From the NCBI GenBank assembly GCA_023411715.1, contig JAEYOM010000179.1:1-46647 (forward strand): a stretch of 46,647 bases of DNA, given 5' to 3'. Source of the DNA: Bacillota bacterium. GTDB taxonomy: Bacteria > Bacillota > Clostridia > Acetivibrionales > DTU013. The translations under genes were made by a program, and so were the position numbers. A model generated the notes under the pieces. The model made no database searches and was not told the origin of the DNA. It saw nothing but the letters and a program-made list of their open reading frames with translations. Positions 1-7,488 of the stretch are shown here, one piece after another. Numbering within the stretch: the first letter of the stretch is position 1; every line of letters starts with the position of its first letter.

Positions 1-417
1 TATGTGTGCCCGGCGGGCGCACGTTCTTACGAGTGAAAGTCTCGAATCCGCCCGGTAGTGGGAAGGATATAGCTAAACGCCAAGGGTGTCGTGGGTGACT
101 ACGAATCTGAAAGAAGGTGTATGCAAATCTCTGGCCTGACGGACAGAAATCACATCAGGCCATGTATGAGGGTAAGACTGCATAACAAGTTGAAGCCCGA
201 TAACTACACGGAATCATGCATGGTAAATGTGGCAGGTGTATGGAGAGAAAGAACGTGTGAGTACCCGGGGAGGTCTGTATGGCACGCCTTGAAAGAGGCA
301 AACATTATCGCAAGGTAATACTGAACATACAGAAGTCAGCAGAGGTCATAGTAGCCAAGAGGTGAAGGACCGAATCAGTAGGAGTCCTAAGTATAACTGA
401 GGAAGGAGGAATGACTG

Positions 418-1815
418 ATGAAGGCAGAAAACTCTGGAAACAGAGGCTGTCCGCAAAGAGATAGTGCGGAACATGAAGGGTATGCGGAAGTGCGCAGGTC
501 ATTCCGTTCGATATGGAAAGAAAGGGACAGTGCACAGCCGGAACTCTTGGAGAAGATACTATATAAGGACAACCTAAACAGAGCATACAAAAGAGTGAAG
601 GCAAACAAGGGAGCACCGGGAATCGACGGAATAACCGTCGATGAAATAGGCGCATACCTTCGGGAAAACCAGAAAGCCATTATCGAGAGGATATACAAAG
701 GGAAATACACACCCGATCCGGTAAGGCGAAAGGAAATCCCAAAATCAGACGGTGGAGTGCGAAAGCTTGGCATCCCAACAGTCAAAGACCGTATATTTCA
801 ACAAGCCATCTCGCAACAGCTCATGCCGATGTATGAACCACTATTCTCTGACGGAAGCTATGGCTACCGCCCGGAAAGAAGTGCAAAAGATGCCATTATT
901 AAGGTGAAGAAATATGCAGAGGAAGGATACCGTTATGCGGTGGTACTCGACCTCTCGAAATATTTTGATACACTGAATCACGAATTACTACTAAACATAC
1001 TTCGCAGAAATGTGAAAGATGAACGAGTAATACAGTGGATTAAAAGATACCTCAAAAGTGGTGTCATGGATAATGGTGTGGTCGTGGAAACAGAGGAGGG
1101 TTCGCCGCAGGGAGGAAATCTTTCTCCACTGCTAGCAAACATTTACCTCAATGAATTCGACCAGGAGTTTCAGAAAAGAAACGTTCCATGTATCCGCTAC
1201 GCAGACGATATTGTCCTGCTGGCAAAGAGCGAGAGAGCTGCAAAGAGACTTCTGGAGACAAGCACAGATTATCTCGAGAGAAAGCTTAAGCTGACTGTGA
1301 ATCGAGAGAAAAGTGGTGTTGTGAGCGTGTTTTCGATTCGAAATTTTAAGTTCCTTGGCTTCGCATTGGGAAGGACCGGAAAGGGCATATATGTCCGGGT
1401 TCATTCGAAGTCATGGAAGAAAATGAAATCACGTCTGAAAGAACTCTCTTCCCGGAGGACTGTACAGAGCATACGCCCTTCTCTTAAGAAGATAAAGGTG
1501 TACATGCGTGGGTGGTTGAATTATTACGGCGTTGCAGATATGAAGAACAACATAGAAGAACTAAATGCATGGCTATGCCACAGAGTTCGGATGTGCATAT
1601 GGAAACAATGGAAGCTACCGAGGACAAAGCAGAGAAATCTGATGAAACTTGGTATTCCAGAGTACTTTGCACACATGGCGGCAAACAGCCGAAAAGGATA
1701 CTGGTTTACATCTGCAACAAGTACGGTCAACAGAGCATTATCAAAAGAAAGACTGATACGCGCTGGCTTTTATGATTTAACCAGTGCATATCAGTCTGTG
1801 CACGTAAACTATTGA
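418..1815 (+). CDS. ltrA: Group II intron reverse transcriptase/maturase
   Basis: This 465-residue protein is the intron-encoded reverse transcriptase and maturase. It binds the intron RNA, assists splicing and copies the intron into DNA. The N-terminal RT0/RT1 region contains KANKGAPGIDGITVDE (about 60-75), followed by the GIPTVKDRIFQQA motif. The polymerase core has the AVVLDLSKYFDTLNH stretch, the SPQGGNLSPLLANIYL motif and the catalytic YADD at about residue 261. A group II maturase domain follows, with RPSLKKIKVYMRGWLNYY near residue 352. There is no C-terminal HNH endonuclease, as expected for IIC-type enzymes that depend on single-stranded or structured targets. AGGAAGGAGG lies just upstream of the ATG at 418. 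The length is normal and I see no frameshift, so it is probably active. The stop codon overlaps the start of domain V. Confidence 0.95.
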   Translation: MKAENSGNRGCPQRDSAEHEGYAEVRRSFRSIWKERDSAQPELLEKILYKDNLNRAYKRVKANKGAPGIDGITVDEIGAYLRENQKAIIERIYKGKYTPDPVRRKEIPKSDGGVRKLGIPTVKDRIFQQAISQQLMPMYEPLFSDGSYGYRPERSAKDAIIKVKKYAEEGYRYAVVLDLSKYFDTLNHELLLNILRRNVKDERVIQWIKRYLKSGVMDNGVVVETEEGSPQGGNLSPLLANIYLNEFDQEFQKRNVPCIRYADDIVLLAKSERAAKRLLETSTDYLERKLKLTVNREKSGVVSVFSIRNFKFLGFALGRTGKGIYVRVHSKSWKKMKSRLKELSSRRTVQSIRPSLKKIKVYMRGWLNYYGVADMKNNIEELNAWLCHRVRMCIWKQWKLPRTKQRNLMKLGIPEYFAHMAANSRKGYWFTSATSTVNRALSKERLIRAGFYDLTSAYQSVHVNY

Positions 1816-1816
1816 A

Positions 1817-1886
1817 AGCGCCGTGTACCGAACGGTACGCACGGTGCTGTGAGGGGACGGCGGTTAGTCACCGCCTCCTACTCGAT
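1817..1886 (+). ncRNA. Intron domains V and VI
   Basis: Domain V is a 32-34 nt hairpin starting with the catalytic AGC triad at 1817-1819. Its arms GCGCCGTGTACCG and CGGTACGCACGGTGC close on a GAAC-type tetraloop region. Domain VI follows as GGCGGT and ACCGCC arms around 1859-1875, with an unpaired A in the CTCCTACTCGAT tail that would be the branch point. The fit to the class is clear by eye; the exact pairing was not computed. Confidence 0.85.
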
Positions 1887-1965
1887 GTGGCGTGTCTAGC
1901 GAAGCTGGACCGGGGCGAAACGAAGAAACGAAGGGACGGTTCTTTTGTTTCGCTTGTTGGAATAG

Positions 1966-2105
1966 GCGGGCGGGGCTGCAATACGGCAGCTTTGCTCCGT
2001 TTCGGGCAGTCAGTAATATCCGGCCTCGCCCGGATGCGGGCGGGGCAGCAATACGGCAGCTTCGCCCCGTTAAGGACAGTCAGTAATATCCGGCCTCGCC
2101 CGGAT
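1966..2105 (+). repeat. Two 70-bp tandem repeats, self-complementary ends
   Basis: Copy 1 is 1966-2035 and copy 2 is 2036-2105. They are near-identical and head-to-tail, each starting GCGGGCGGGGC and ending GGCCTCGCCCGGAT. The start and end of each unit are largely complementary (GGGCGGGGC against GGCCTCGCCC), so each copy could fold into a hairpin of about 70 nt. They lie just downstream of the intron. The apparent reading frames through this stretch follow the repeat and are not convincing as genes. Confidence 0.85.
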
Positions 2106-2109
2106 ACCT

Positions 2110-2159
2110 AGCAAATGTGATGCTTCGAATGGTTTATTAGTTGATGCATCACATTTGCT
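2110..2159. repeat. Perfect 14-bp inverted repeat
   Basis: AGCAAATGTGATGC at 2110-2123 is the exact reverse complement of GCATCACATTTGCT at 2146-2159, with a 22-nt loop. No T-run follows on either strand, so a binding site or an old element end is as likely as a terminator. A second, GC-rich hairpin lies at 2197-2220 (GCCTGCGGC, six-base loop, GCCGCAGGC). Apart from these, 2106-2342 holds no gene that I can support. Confidence 0.6.
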
Positions 2160-2342
2160 CTTGCTGATCATCGCCGTCCATGGCTCATGATGCAGCGCCT
2201 GCGGCCTCCATGCCGCAGGCTATGGTTCCTGATACCGCATTCGAGCTTCGCCGCGGATATACTGACTGTACCGTTACTCCGCATGCTGCCGTTTTGCAGC
2301 TCCGCCCGCTGATAGATACGTTGCGACACGTAAGTTTCCAAA

Positions 2343-3728
2343 TCACTTTAAAGTCATGTATTTACCACGCAGATATGCCGCTGCCCTGTCAAGCCCGCCG
2401 AATGCGATCAACAAGCCATGGACCGTCATTACAACGAAAACAGGCAGCATGAATATAAGGTATCTCGACCTCGTTTCCCAGAAAAGAAGAAAGACCATTA
2501 AGCCGAGGCACATCAATACCATAAGCCTAAATGCGTCATCGGCCCTTTTTGTTAGAGCCGCGATGCTGCCGGTCATAATCATTGATAGTATGATCGTCTG
2601 CACGAACTGCGAGAATATCCTGAAAAGCGTATTCATTTTTCCTGTGCTTGTCAGAACGATCTTGTGAAAAACAGTGCGCTTGACCGGATATCGTGCCAGC
2701 TTCGCCGGAACGTAATAAGCTCCGTCCGTCCATGTCCATTCGGCTTTTTTTAGCAGGAATTTTACATATCCCATCATGCCAAACCGGTTCAGCCTTGCTT
2801 TCATTACGGCGATGTTGGCTTCCTTCATCGCCGACGTGGTCGTAAACAACCTCGTGAATTTCAGATCTTGAGAGCTGAACCCACCGTAGCCGTATGAAGT
2901 CCCGTCTTCTGAATAGCTCTTGTTCATCCCCATCATGAGCCAATGTGTATATGGAAATGCATTATAAACAACTTTTGTCCCGCCGTTGAAGCCCATATAG
3001 TTCAGATAGAAAGTGTTGGAGTAAACGATTATCACGAAAGCTAAAACCGAAGCGCCCACAGGAAACACTGCCGACAATTTTTTTTGAATGGTATTTCCGG
3101 CAGGAAGTGGGTGCTTGAAATATTCCTTCCAGTTGAATATTAAGTCAACTATAAAAGCGACAAACCCTATCGCCGCTATTTGCTTGATCAGGAAACCCAG
3201 TGCGGAAAGCGTCCCGAGCAATAAACAATACAGAATCGGTTTCCCTTTTCCGGCACATATGTATGTCCATATATAGACCGTCCATATGACGAATGGCATT
3301 GACAGCGTATCCGTATAGACGATCGGTATATTCAGGTAGAACGGTGTTACGGCAAGACATAAAAATGCTGCCAGTACGGCCGCCCGATACCCATAAAGCC
3401 TGTAGGCCAGCAGACACGCGCCCGTTATCGAAGCTGTGACTGACAGCATATTCAGCAGGTAAGGAGCTGCGGCATGCCCGAAGAGCAACGTTTTAAAGGC
3501 TCCGACATAGACCGCGGCATAAAGGTTATAGGGGTATTCCTGAAAGTATTTCCAATAACCTATCGTATGACCGGACGATATATCTCCGGCGGCGTTCATG
3601 ATGACCCCGAAATCCCATGAAGGGACGACTGCCAGGTTGTTCAGGCAGAGTGCCTGTAGTATGACATTTGATGCCAGTAGAGCGGATATCGTTAGTATCG
3701 AGGTTCTTCGCCCCATTTTTCTGATCAC
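2343..3728 (-). CDS. GT39-type membrane glycosyltransferase, start uncertain
   Basis: This polytopic membrane protein resembles the glycosyltransferase 39/ArnT-like family, which transfers sugars from polyprenyl-phosphate carriers to acceptors on the outer face of the membrane. The first extracytoplasmic loop has LAVVPSWDFGVI, where the Asp fits the catalytic acid of the family. About ten hydrophobic segments follow, and the positively charged end reads AAAYLRGKYMTLK. The only normal start in frame is the GTG at 3728 (461 residues), which has no ribosome binding site. The same frame stays open upstream to 3938 and encodes a plausible N-terminus with two further membrane segments (SIFIAASLFLGYVTFRIFF and FLVFFSGFLLIWAADRF). 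That stretch has no ATG, GTG or TTG and is closed by a TGA at 3939-3941. The gene is therefore either started at a rare codon or damaged at its 5' end. Confidence 0.8.
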   Translation of the reverse strand: MIRKMGRRTSILTISALLASNVILQALCLNNLAVVPSWDFGVIMNAAGDISSGHTIGYWKYFQEYPYNLYAAVYVGAFKTLLFGHAAAPYLLNMLSVTASITGACLLAYRLYGYRAAVLAAFLCLAVTPFYLNIPIVYTDTLSMPFVIWTVYIWTYICAGKGKPILYCLLLGTLSALGFLIKQIAAIGFVAFIVDLIFNWKEYFKHPLPAGNTIQKKLSAVFPVGASVLAFVIIVYSNTFYLNYMGFNGGTKVVYNAFPYTHWLMMGMNKSYSEDGTSYGYGGFSSQDLKFTRLFTTTSAMKEANIAVMKARLNRFGMMGYVKFLLKKAEWTWTDGAYYVPAKLARYPVKRTVFHKIVLTSTGKMNTLFRIFSQFVQTIILSMIMTGSIAALTKRADDAFRLMVLMCLGLMVFLLFWETRSRYLIFMLPVFVVMTVHGLLIAFGGLDRAAAYLRGKYMTLK

Positions 3729-4029
3729 GAATCTGTCGGCTGCCCATATGAGCAGAAAGCCGGAGAAAAATACCAGGAATGCTTCAACACCTTTCAGGGG
3801 GAGTGCTTTACTTTTAAGTACCGGAAAAAATATACGAAACGTAACGTACCCTAAAAACAGCGACGCAGCAATAAAGATAGAACGACTGTACAGTTTTTGA
3901 ATAAATCCTGCTTTTGTTTCGGACTTATTTATTAGCGGTCACCACCACAATTTATTCAATAAGTATTATGGATAGTTATTAAGAAAAAATTTTGGTAAAT
4001 GTTGATATATAAACGCTTATGGTTTACAG

Positions 4030-4050
4030 GGGGGACGGTATTCGTCCCCC
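4030..4050. terminator. GC-rich hairpin between minus-strand genes
   Basis: GGGGGAC at 4030-4036 and GTCCCCC at 4044-4050 form a 7-bp stem with loop GGTATTC. It lies just past the 3' end of the minus-strand HAAS gene and could end that transcript, although the T-run is short. The sequence also resembles REP-type GGGGACGGT palindromes common in Clostridia, so it may be a repeat rather than a dedicated terminator. Confidence 0.45.
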
Positions 4051-4071
4051 TTTATGCCGACATCAGATTTA

Positions 4072-5103
4072 CTATTTTACCGAAGGCAGATTGAGCCTGC
4101 GGCTTTTTACAAAGCCGGAAATGCTGTCGATAGCGCATCCGAATATAAATAGTGTGATGAAAACTGAAAGGAAAGTATGGGACAATGCCGTGAATCTGGC
4201 GACCGGCTGGTTGACTGTATCTGCAAAACGGGCCAGAAAATCCGGATTTATGATCATACCATCTTTAAGCATTATAAACACCAGTATGCTCGAGGCTATG
4301 TTATTTGCAGTATTGGCAATAGCAAGCGGTAAATTCCAGCGCATGACGATGAACTTGTAAATGGACATGACGAATTGAAGGACGGCAAGCAGGACAATGA
4401 AAAAAATGTAGGGTCGAAGCCGCTCTATGTTGAAAAGCGGGGTAACAAGTGTCATGCCGGATCCAGTCTTTCCGTACCATGCGAAGACATGAGGCTGGAG
4501 AACCAGTAACGCTGTAAAAGCGATCGAAAAAATCAGACCTACAATAGTCTCTCCGCGGCCTATTCTGCCCTTATCGTTCAAGAGAACCTCAGGTAGATCG
4601 TCAACAGACCAATTCTTTTTGCTGAAGGGCAGCTTTCCTTCGTTGAGACCGACTCTTTCCATGACGGCAAAAACCACTGTAACCCACAAAAATGCCTGGA
4701 GTGCGCCGTTGAAGGCCGCACTTATGATTCCGGTAATGAAACTTTTAAAAAAGTCAATTGGCGCCGTAGATATATCGGCTGCCGGATTTGTGGTATTTCC
4801 CAAGACCCAGATGAACGAAAATATGATCACTGCGATTCCTATTACCAGTTTAAGTACTGAAATATAGCTGTGATACAGGCTAGGACCGATCAGATACCTT
4901 TTTGTCTGACGGTATTCATCGGCAAGCCTGACGGGGTTGCCAAATTTCTCAAGCACGTTCCGGACATCTTTTTCTGAAGGATCGTCAGGCAGCATATCCT
5001 CAATATTTGCCCTAAGTTCTTTTTTTACATCTTCCCGGGTATCTTCTGGCAAATGTTCTGCCACGGCATTCAAATAACGCTCGATCAAATTCGCTTCACT
5101 CAT
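4072..5103 (-). CDS. HAAS-domain membrane protein
   Basis: This 343-residue protein has an N-terminal soluble helical domain (about 1-75, starting MSEANLIERYLNAVAEHLP). It includes the pattern seen in HAAS/DUF1700-type proteins: helix, DVRNVLEKFGNPVRLADEYR, then a linker. The rest is membrane-embedded, with about six hydrophobic segments starting near residue 80 (SVLKLVIGIAVIIFSFIWVLG). HAAS proteins are typically co-encoded with a PadR-family repressor and are thought to act in signalling to membrane transport or stress functions; no enzymatic role is known. It overlaps the upstream padR-like gene by 8 nt, so the two are translationally coupled. The start ATG lies inside the end of the regulator gene. 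Membrane function is inferred from hydropathy only. Confidence 0.8.
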   Translation of the reverse strand: MSEANLIERYLNAVAEHLPEDTREDVKKELRANIEDMLPDDPSEKDVRNVLEKFGNPVRLADEYRQTKRYLIGPSLYHSYISVLKLVIGIAVIIFSFIWVLGNTTNPAADISTAPIDFFKSFITGIISAAFNGALQAFLWVTVVFAVMERVGLNEGKLPFSKKNWSVDDLPEVLLNDKGRIGRGETIVGLIFSIAFTALLVLQPHVFAWYGKTGSGMTLVTPLFNIERLRPYIFFIVLLAVLQFVMSIYKFIVMRWNLPLAIANTANNIASSILVFIMLKDGMIINPDFLARFADTVNQPVARFTALSHTFLSVFITLFIFGCAIDSISGFVKSRRLNLPSVK

Positions 5104-5446
5104 TCTTATCGCCCTCCATCATCAAAACTTCAAGCTGCTTTGAAAGGGCGATCCATTCACCCTTTAAGCGCTGATAAACCATTTTCCCTTCATTGCTTAA
5201 AACATAAAACTTGCGGGGCCGGCTTTCACTGGTATCCCACTGGCTGGTCAAAAGCTTTTGCTTTTCAAGCCTGCGTAAAAGAGGGTACAATGTCCCGGCG
5301 TCAATTGCAGCATTTTTTTCCTCCAGCTTCTGTACGAGAGAATAACCATATTCAGGATGGTTCAACTGACTAAGTACGGAAAGTATAAGAGTTCCTCTCC
5401 TGAGTTCCACGATAAGGCTGTATATAAGTTCATCCATTGATTCCAT
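5096..5446 (-). CDS. PadR-family transcriptional regulator
   Basis: This 116-residue protein has the PadR winged-helix fold. The segment LRRGTLILSVLSQLNHPEYGYSLVQKLEEK is the N-terminal helix-turn-helix region, followed by DAGTLYPLLRRLEKQKLL (recognition helix) and the wing SRPRKFYVLSNEGK. A short C-terminal dimerisation helix ends in MMEGDKNE. PadR proteins bind inverted repeats in promoters and often repress themselves and a neighbouring membrane protein. The gene overlaps the HAAS gene, forming a two-gene operon. A TTTACA/TATAAT promoter with a 12-bp palindrome lies directly upstream, fitting autoregulation. The start ATG at 5446 follows GAGGTGG. Confidence 0.9.
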   Translation of the reverse strand: MESMDELIYSLIVELRRGTLILSVLSQLNHPEYGYSLVQKLEEKNAAIDAGTLYPLLRRLEKQKLLTSQWDTSESRPRKFYVLSNEGKMVYQRLKGEWIALSKQLEVLMMEGDKNE

Positions 5447-5463
5447 TTTACCACCTCAATATC

Positions 5464-5493
5464 ATTATACTGTGTGACATACAATATTGTAAA
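5464..5493 (-). promoter_or_regulatory. padR operon promoter and candidate operator
   Basis: Read on the minus strand, TTTACA (5493-5488) and TATAAT (5469-5464) are 18 bp apart. The perfect palindrome TACAATATTGTA at 5480-5491 covers the -35 box and part of the spacer, where a repressor would block polymerase. Assigning it to the PadR protein is inference from position. Confidence 0.6.
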
Positions 5494-5532
5494 TAGTTAA
5501 ATAATATTGGTGCTAAAATATTAACATTCTTC

Positions 5533-5574
5533 ATGTCGGGTATGAACAAGTCAATGTCAGGTATAAACAAGTCA
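5533..5574 (+). repeat. Two 21-bp direct repeats
   Basis: Units at 5533-5553 and 5554-5574 are head-to-tail and differ at two positions, both G to A. The first reads ATGTCGGGTATGAACAAGTCA apart from its last base, and a degenerate third partial copy may follow. They sit about 25 bp upstream of the -35 box of the Phd-Uma2 gene, so they could be activator or silencer sites. Confidence 0.65.
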
Positions 5575-5598
5575 AACTACCGGATATAAAAACAATAA

Positions 5599-5654
5599 TT
5601 GACAACGGATTCGTCACATTATATAATTGAATTAGCCATTTTAGCTAAAATGGC
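5599..5654 (+). promoter_or_regulatory. Consensus promoter with 20-bp palindromic operator
   Basis: TTGACA at 5599-5604 and TATAAT at 5622-5627 are 17 bp apart, a perfect housekeeping promoter. A perfect 20-bp palindrome at 5635-5654, half-site GCCATTTTAG, starts where transcription would begin. This is the expected place for an autorepressing antitoxin to bind, and the gene directly downstream begins with a Phd/YefM DNA-binding domain. Confidence 0.75.
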
Positions 5655-5683
5655 CGATAAGTAGATAAAGAGGCGAGCAGTCT

Positions 5684-6418
5684 ATGATCATTAACGCTAC
5701 CGAGCTGAAAAATAATCTTGGTAAATACCTGAGGGCTTCTGCCAGGGAAGAGATCGTTATCACCAGCAACGGCAGGAAAGTGGCACGTCTTGTTGCTTTT
5801 GAAGATGTGGAAAAAAGGGCGTTTTATGAAAGCTATCTGGCAGAAAAGGCCGAGGCCTATGCACGGATGCCTAAAAGGGTAACATATGAGGAATTCCTTG
5901 AGATCGCGGAGAACAGCGAGGACCGGTTTGAATATATCGACGGCGAGATTTATATGATGGCTTCGCCGAATTTCGATCATCAGAAGGCGCTTGGCGAGCT
6001 TCACGTCATATTATATAACTGGTTTAAGGGCAAGCAGTGCAGGCCCATGCTGGCGCCATTTGACATAACGCTGAAAAGGACCGAGGACAATAAGAACGTC
6101 GTACAGCCCGACCTGATGGTTATTTGCGATCTCGAGCAAAAATTGAACGAAAAGAAAAAATATGAAGGGGTACCCGCGCTATTGGTAGAAATACTGTCTG
6201 ATAGCACACGCGGCAGGGACTCGGTAAAGAAGCTGGATCTATACATGTCCACGGGAGTCCGGGAATACTGGATCGTCAACCCCTTTATCAAGGAAGTCAC
6301 GGTATACCTGTTCGAAAACAACGACCTGGCTAAAAGCGCGGTGTACAAGAAAAATGAAAACATCGTCTCATATACTTTTGACGGATTGGAAGTAAGCTTG
6401 AAGAGCATATTTGAGTAA
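5684..6418 (+). CDS. Phd/YefM antitoxin domain fused to Uma2 nuclease
   Basis: This 244-residue protein joins two domains. Residues 1-55 (MIINATELKNNLGKYLRAS, ITSNGRKVARLVAFEDV) are a Phd/YefM-type antitoxin domain that dimerises and binds DNA. Residues about 62-240 are a Uma2/DUF820 domain of the PD-(D/E)XK nuclease superfamily. Its likely active-site residues are the acidic residues in FEYIDGEIYMM, the Asp in QPDLMVICD and the Glu in ALLVEILSDSTRG; LDLYMSTGVREYWIVNP is a family hallmark. Ordinary Uma2 proteins stand alone, often in many genomic copies, and ordinary Phd proteins pair with a separate toxin. No separate toxin gene lies beside this one. The ATG follows AAAGAGGCG. Cleavage activity is inferred from fold only. 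Confidence 0.85.
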   Translation: MIINATELKNNLGKYLRASAREEIVITSNGRKVARLVAFEDVEKRAFYESYLAEKAEAYARMPKRVTYEEFLEIAENSEDRFEYIDGEIYMMASPNFDHQKALGELHVILYNWFKGKQCRPMLAPFDITLKRTEDNKNVVQPDLMVICDLEQKLNEKKKYEGVPALLVEILSDSTRGRDSVKKLDLYMSTGVREYWIVNPFIKEVTVYLFENNDLAKSAVYKKNENIVSYTFDGLEVSLKSIFE

Positions 6419-6470
6419 TAGCCTTTGGACAGATGTCAGAAAATGGATCGGTACCATTTGTTAAATTTGA

Positions 6471-6476
6471 TATAAT
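6471..6476 (+). promoter_or_regulatory. -10 box before the methyltransferase-like gene
   Basis: TATAAT lies 35 bp before the ATG at 6511. No good -35 box is visible at 16-18 bp, so this is a weak or activator-dependent promoter at best. Confidence 0.35.
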
Positions 6477-6510
6477 GTCTATAAATTAGCGGAAGAATCA
6501 GGAGCAGAAT

Positions 6511-7440
6511 ATGTCCTTTGTTTCGTGTTTTGAAAGCAGCCGTGTCATCCTAATGGAGGGCGCTCTGGGTGAAAGGCTGAAGCGGGAATATGGTTTGGCG
6601 TCCAATGAAACGGTCGCGCTTGCGGATATCATATACCGCAGAGGCGGGAAGGAAGCGCTCTGTGAACTGTGGGGTCAATATATCAAAACGGCTGAAGCGT
6701 ATGATCTGCCCTTTATCGCCACGACGCCGACAAGGCGGGCCAACAGGGAGCGCGTTCTCAGAGCAGGGTTTGACGAAGCCATCATTTTTGACAACGTCGA
6801 ATGCCTGAAACAGCTGCGCGATGCATCAGGCATCGAGATGTATGTCGGCGGCCTGATGGGCTGCAGAGGCGATGCTTACAGGGTGACAGACATACTGCAA
6901 AAGGAAGAGGCATTCGAATTCCATTACTGGCAGGCTGACCTTTTCAGACGCTCGGGAGTTGATTTCCTGTTTGCCGGAATCATGCCCGCACTGCCGGAAA
7001 TCCTTGGTATGGCAAAAGCAATGGAAAAAACGGGGTTACCCTATGTCATAAGCTTCATGATACGCGACAATGGCCGGCTGATCGACGGGACCACCATAAA
7101 CGAAGCGATCCTTCAGACAGATGCTTATGTCGAACGCAGGCCTGTTTGCTACATGGCGAACTGCGTACATCCGACGGTCCTCTATAAAGCCTTATCCTGT
7201 GAATATAATCGAACCGAACTGGTAAAGCAAAGGTTCCGCGGTATCCAGGCTAACACCTCTCCGCTGCCGCCTGAGGAGCTTGATAATTCAATAGATTTGA
7301 AATGCTCCGGCTGTAATGAGCTGGTGCAGTCAATAATGAGCTTGTCGGAACTGATTTCACTGAAGATCGTCGGGGGCTGCTGTGGAACGGATAACACGCA
7401 CATCAACAGTATCGCCGAATATATATGCAGGAACGGATAA
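6511..7440 (+). CDS. Homocysteine S-methyltransferase-family protein
   Basis: This 309-residue protein resembles the Zn-dependent homocysteine methyltransferase family (MmuM/BHMT-like), which moves a methyl group from donors such as S-methylmethionine to homocysteine to give methionine. The N-terminus has VILMEGALGERLKREYG, the family glycine motif. The zinc ligands are visible: Cys218 in MANCVHP and the Cys290-Cys291 pair in VGGCCGTDNTHI near the C-terminus. The barrel strands FLFAGIMPALPEILGMAKAM and GLPYVISFMI are typical. The family is broad and some members act on other thiols, so the substrate is uncertain. The next gene (racemase-like) starts 49 bp downstream and may be co-transcribed. 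SD-like AGGAGC lies at 6499-6504. Confidence 0.85.
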   Translation: MSFVSCFESSRVILMEGALGERLKREYGLASNETVALADIIYRRGGKEALCELWGQYIKTAEAYDLPFIATTPTRRANRERVLRAGFDEAIIFDNVECLKQLRDASGIEMYVGGLMGCRGDAYRVTDILQKEEAFEFHYWQADLFRRSGVDFLFAGIMPALPEILGMAKAMEKTGLPYVISFMIRDNGRLIDGTTINEAILQTDAYVERRPVCYMANCVHPTVLYKALSCEYNRTELVKQRFRGIQANTSPLPPEELDNSIDLKCSGCNELVQSIMSLSELISLKIVGGCCGTDNTHINSIAEYICRNG

Positions 7441-7488
7441 ATTGTTGAAGGCAATATAGTTGCAGTAATCAATTTTGTGAGGTACTAC

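Larger units (their letters stand above)
4..1886 (+). mobile_element. Group II intron, IIC-like, almost complete
   Basis: The element begins with GTGTG at 4-8, the group II 5' splice-site consensus, and continues with GTGTGCCCGGC, which I recall as the start of the Oceanobacillus iheyensis group IIC intron. Other domain I landmarks match that intron: AAGGGTGTC near 84, ACCCGGGGAGGTCTG near 263, and AGAAGTCAGCAGAGGTCATAG near 331. It ends with domain V and a domain VI whose 3' end reads CCTACTCGAT at 1886, agreeing with the AY 3' end of the class. The encoded protein lies in domain IV. Only three bases of 5' exon are in the window, so the insertion context cannot be judged; IIC introns usually insert behind terminator hairpins. 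All required parts appear present, so it may be mobile. Confidence 0.9.

Noticed and set aside
91..318. 75-residue reading frame near the start of the window
   Set aside because: It lies in domain I of the group II intron RNA, whose conserved structure explains the sequence.
1812..2111. Reading frame spanning intron end and 70-bp repeats
   Set aside because: It follows intron domains V and VI and then the tandem repeat; its composition is repeat-driven and it has no ribosome binding site.
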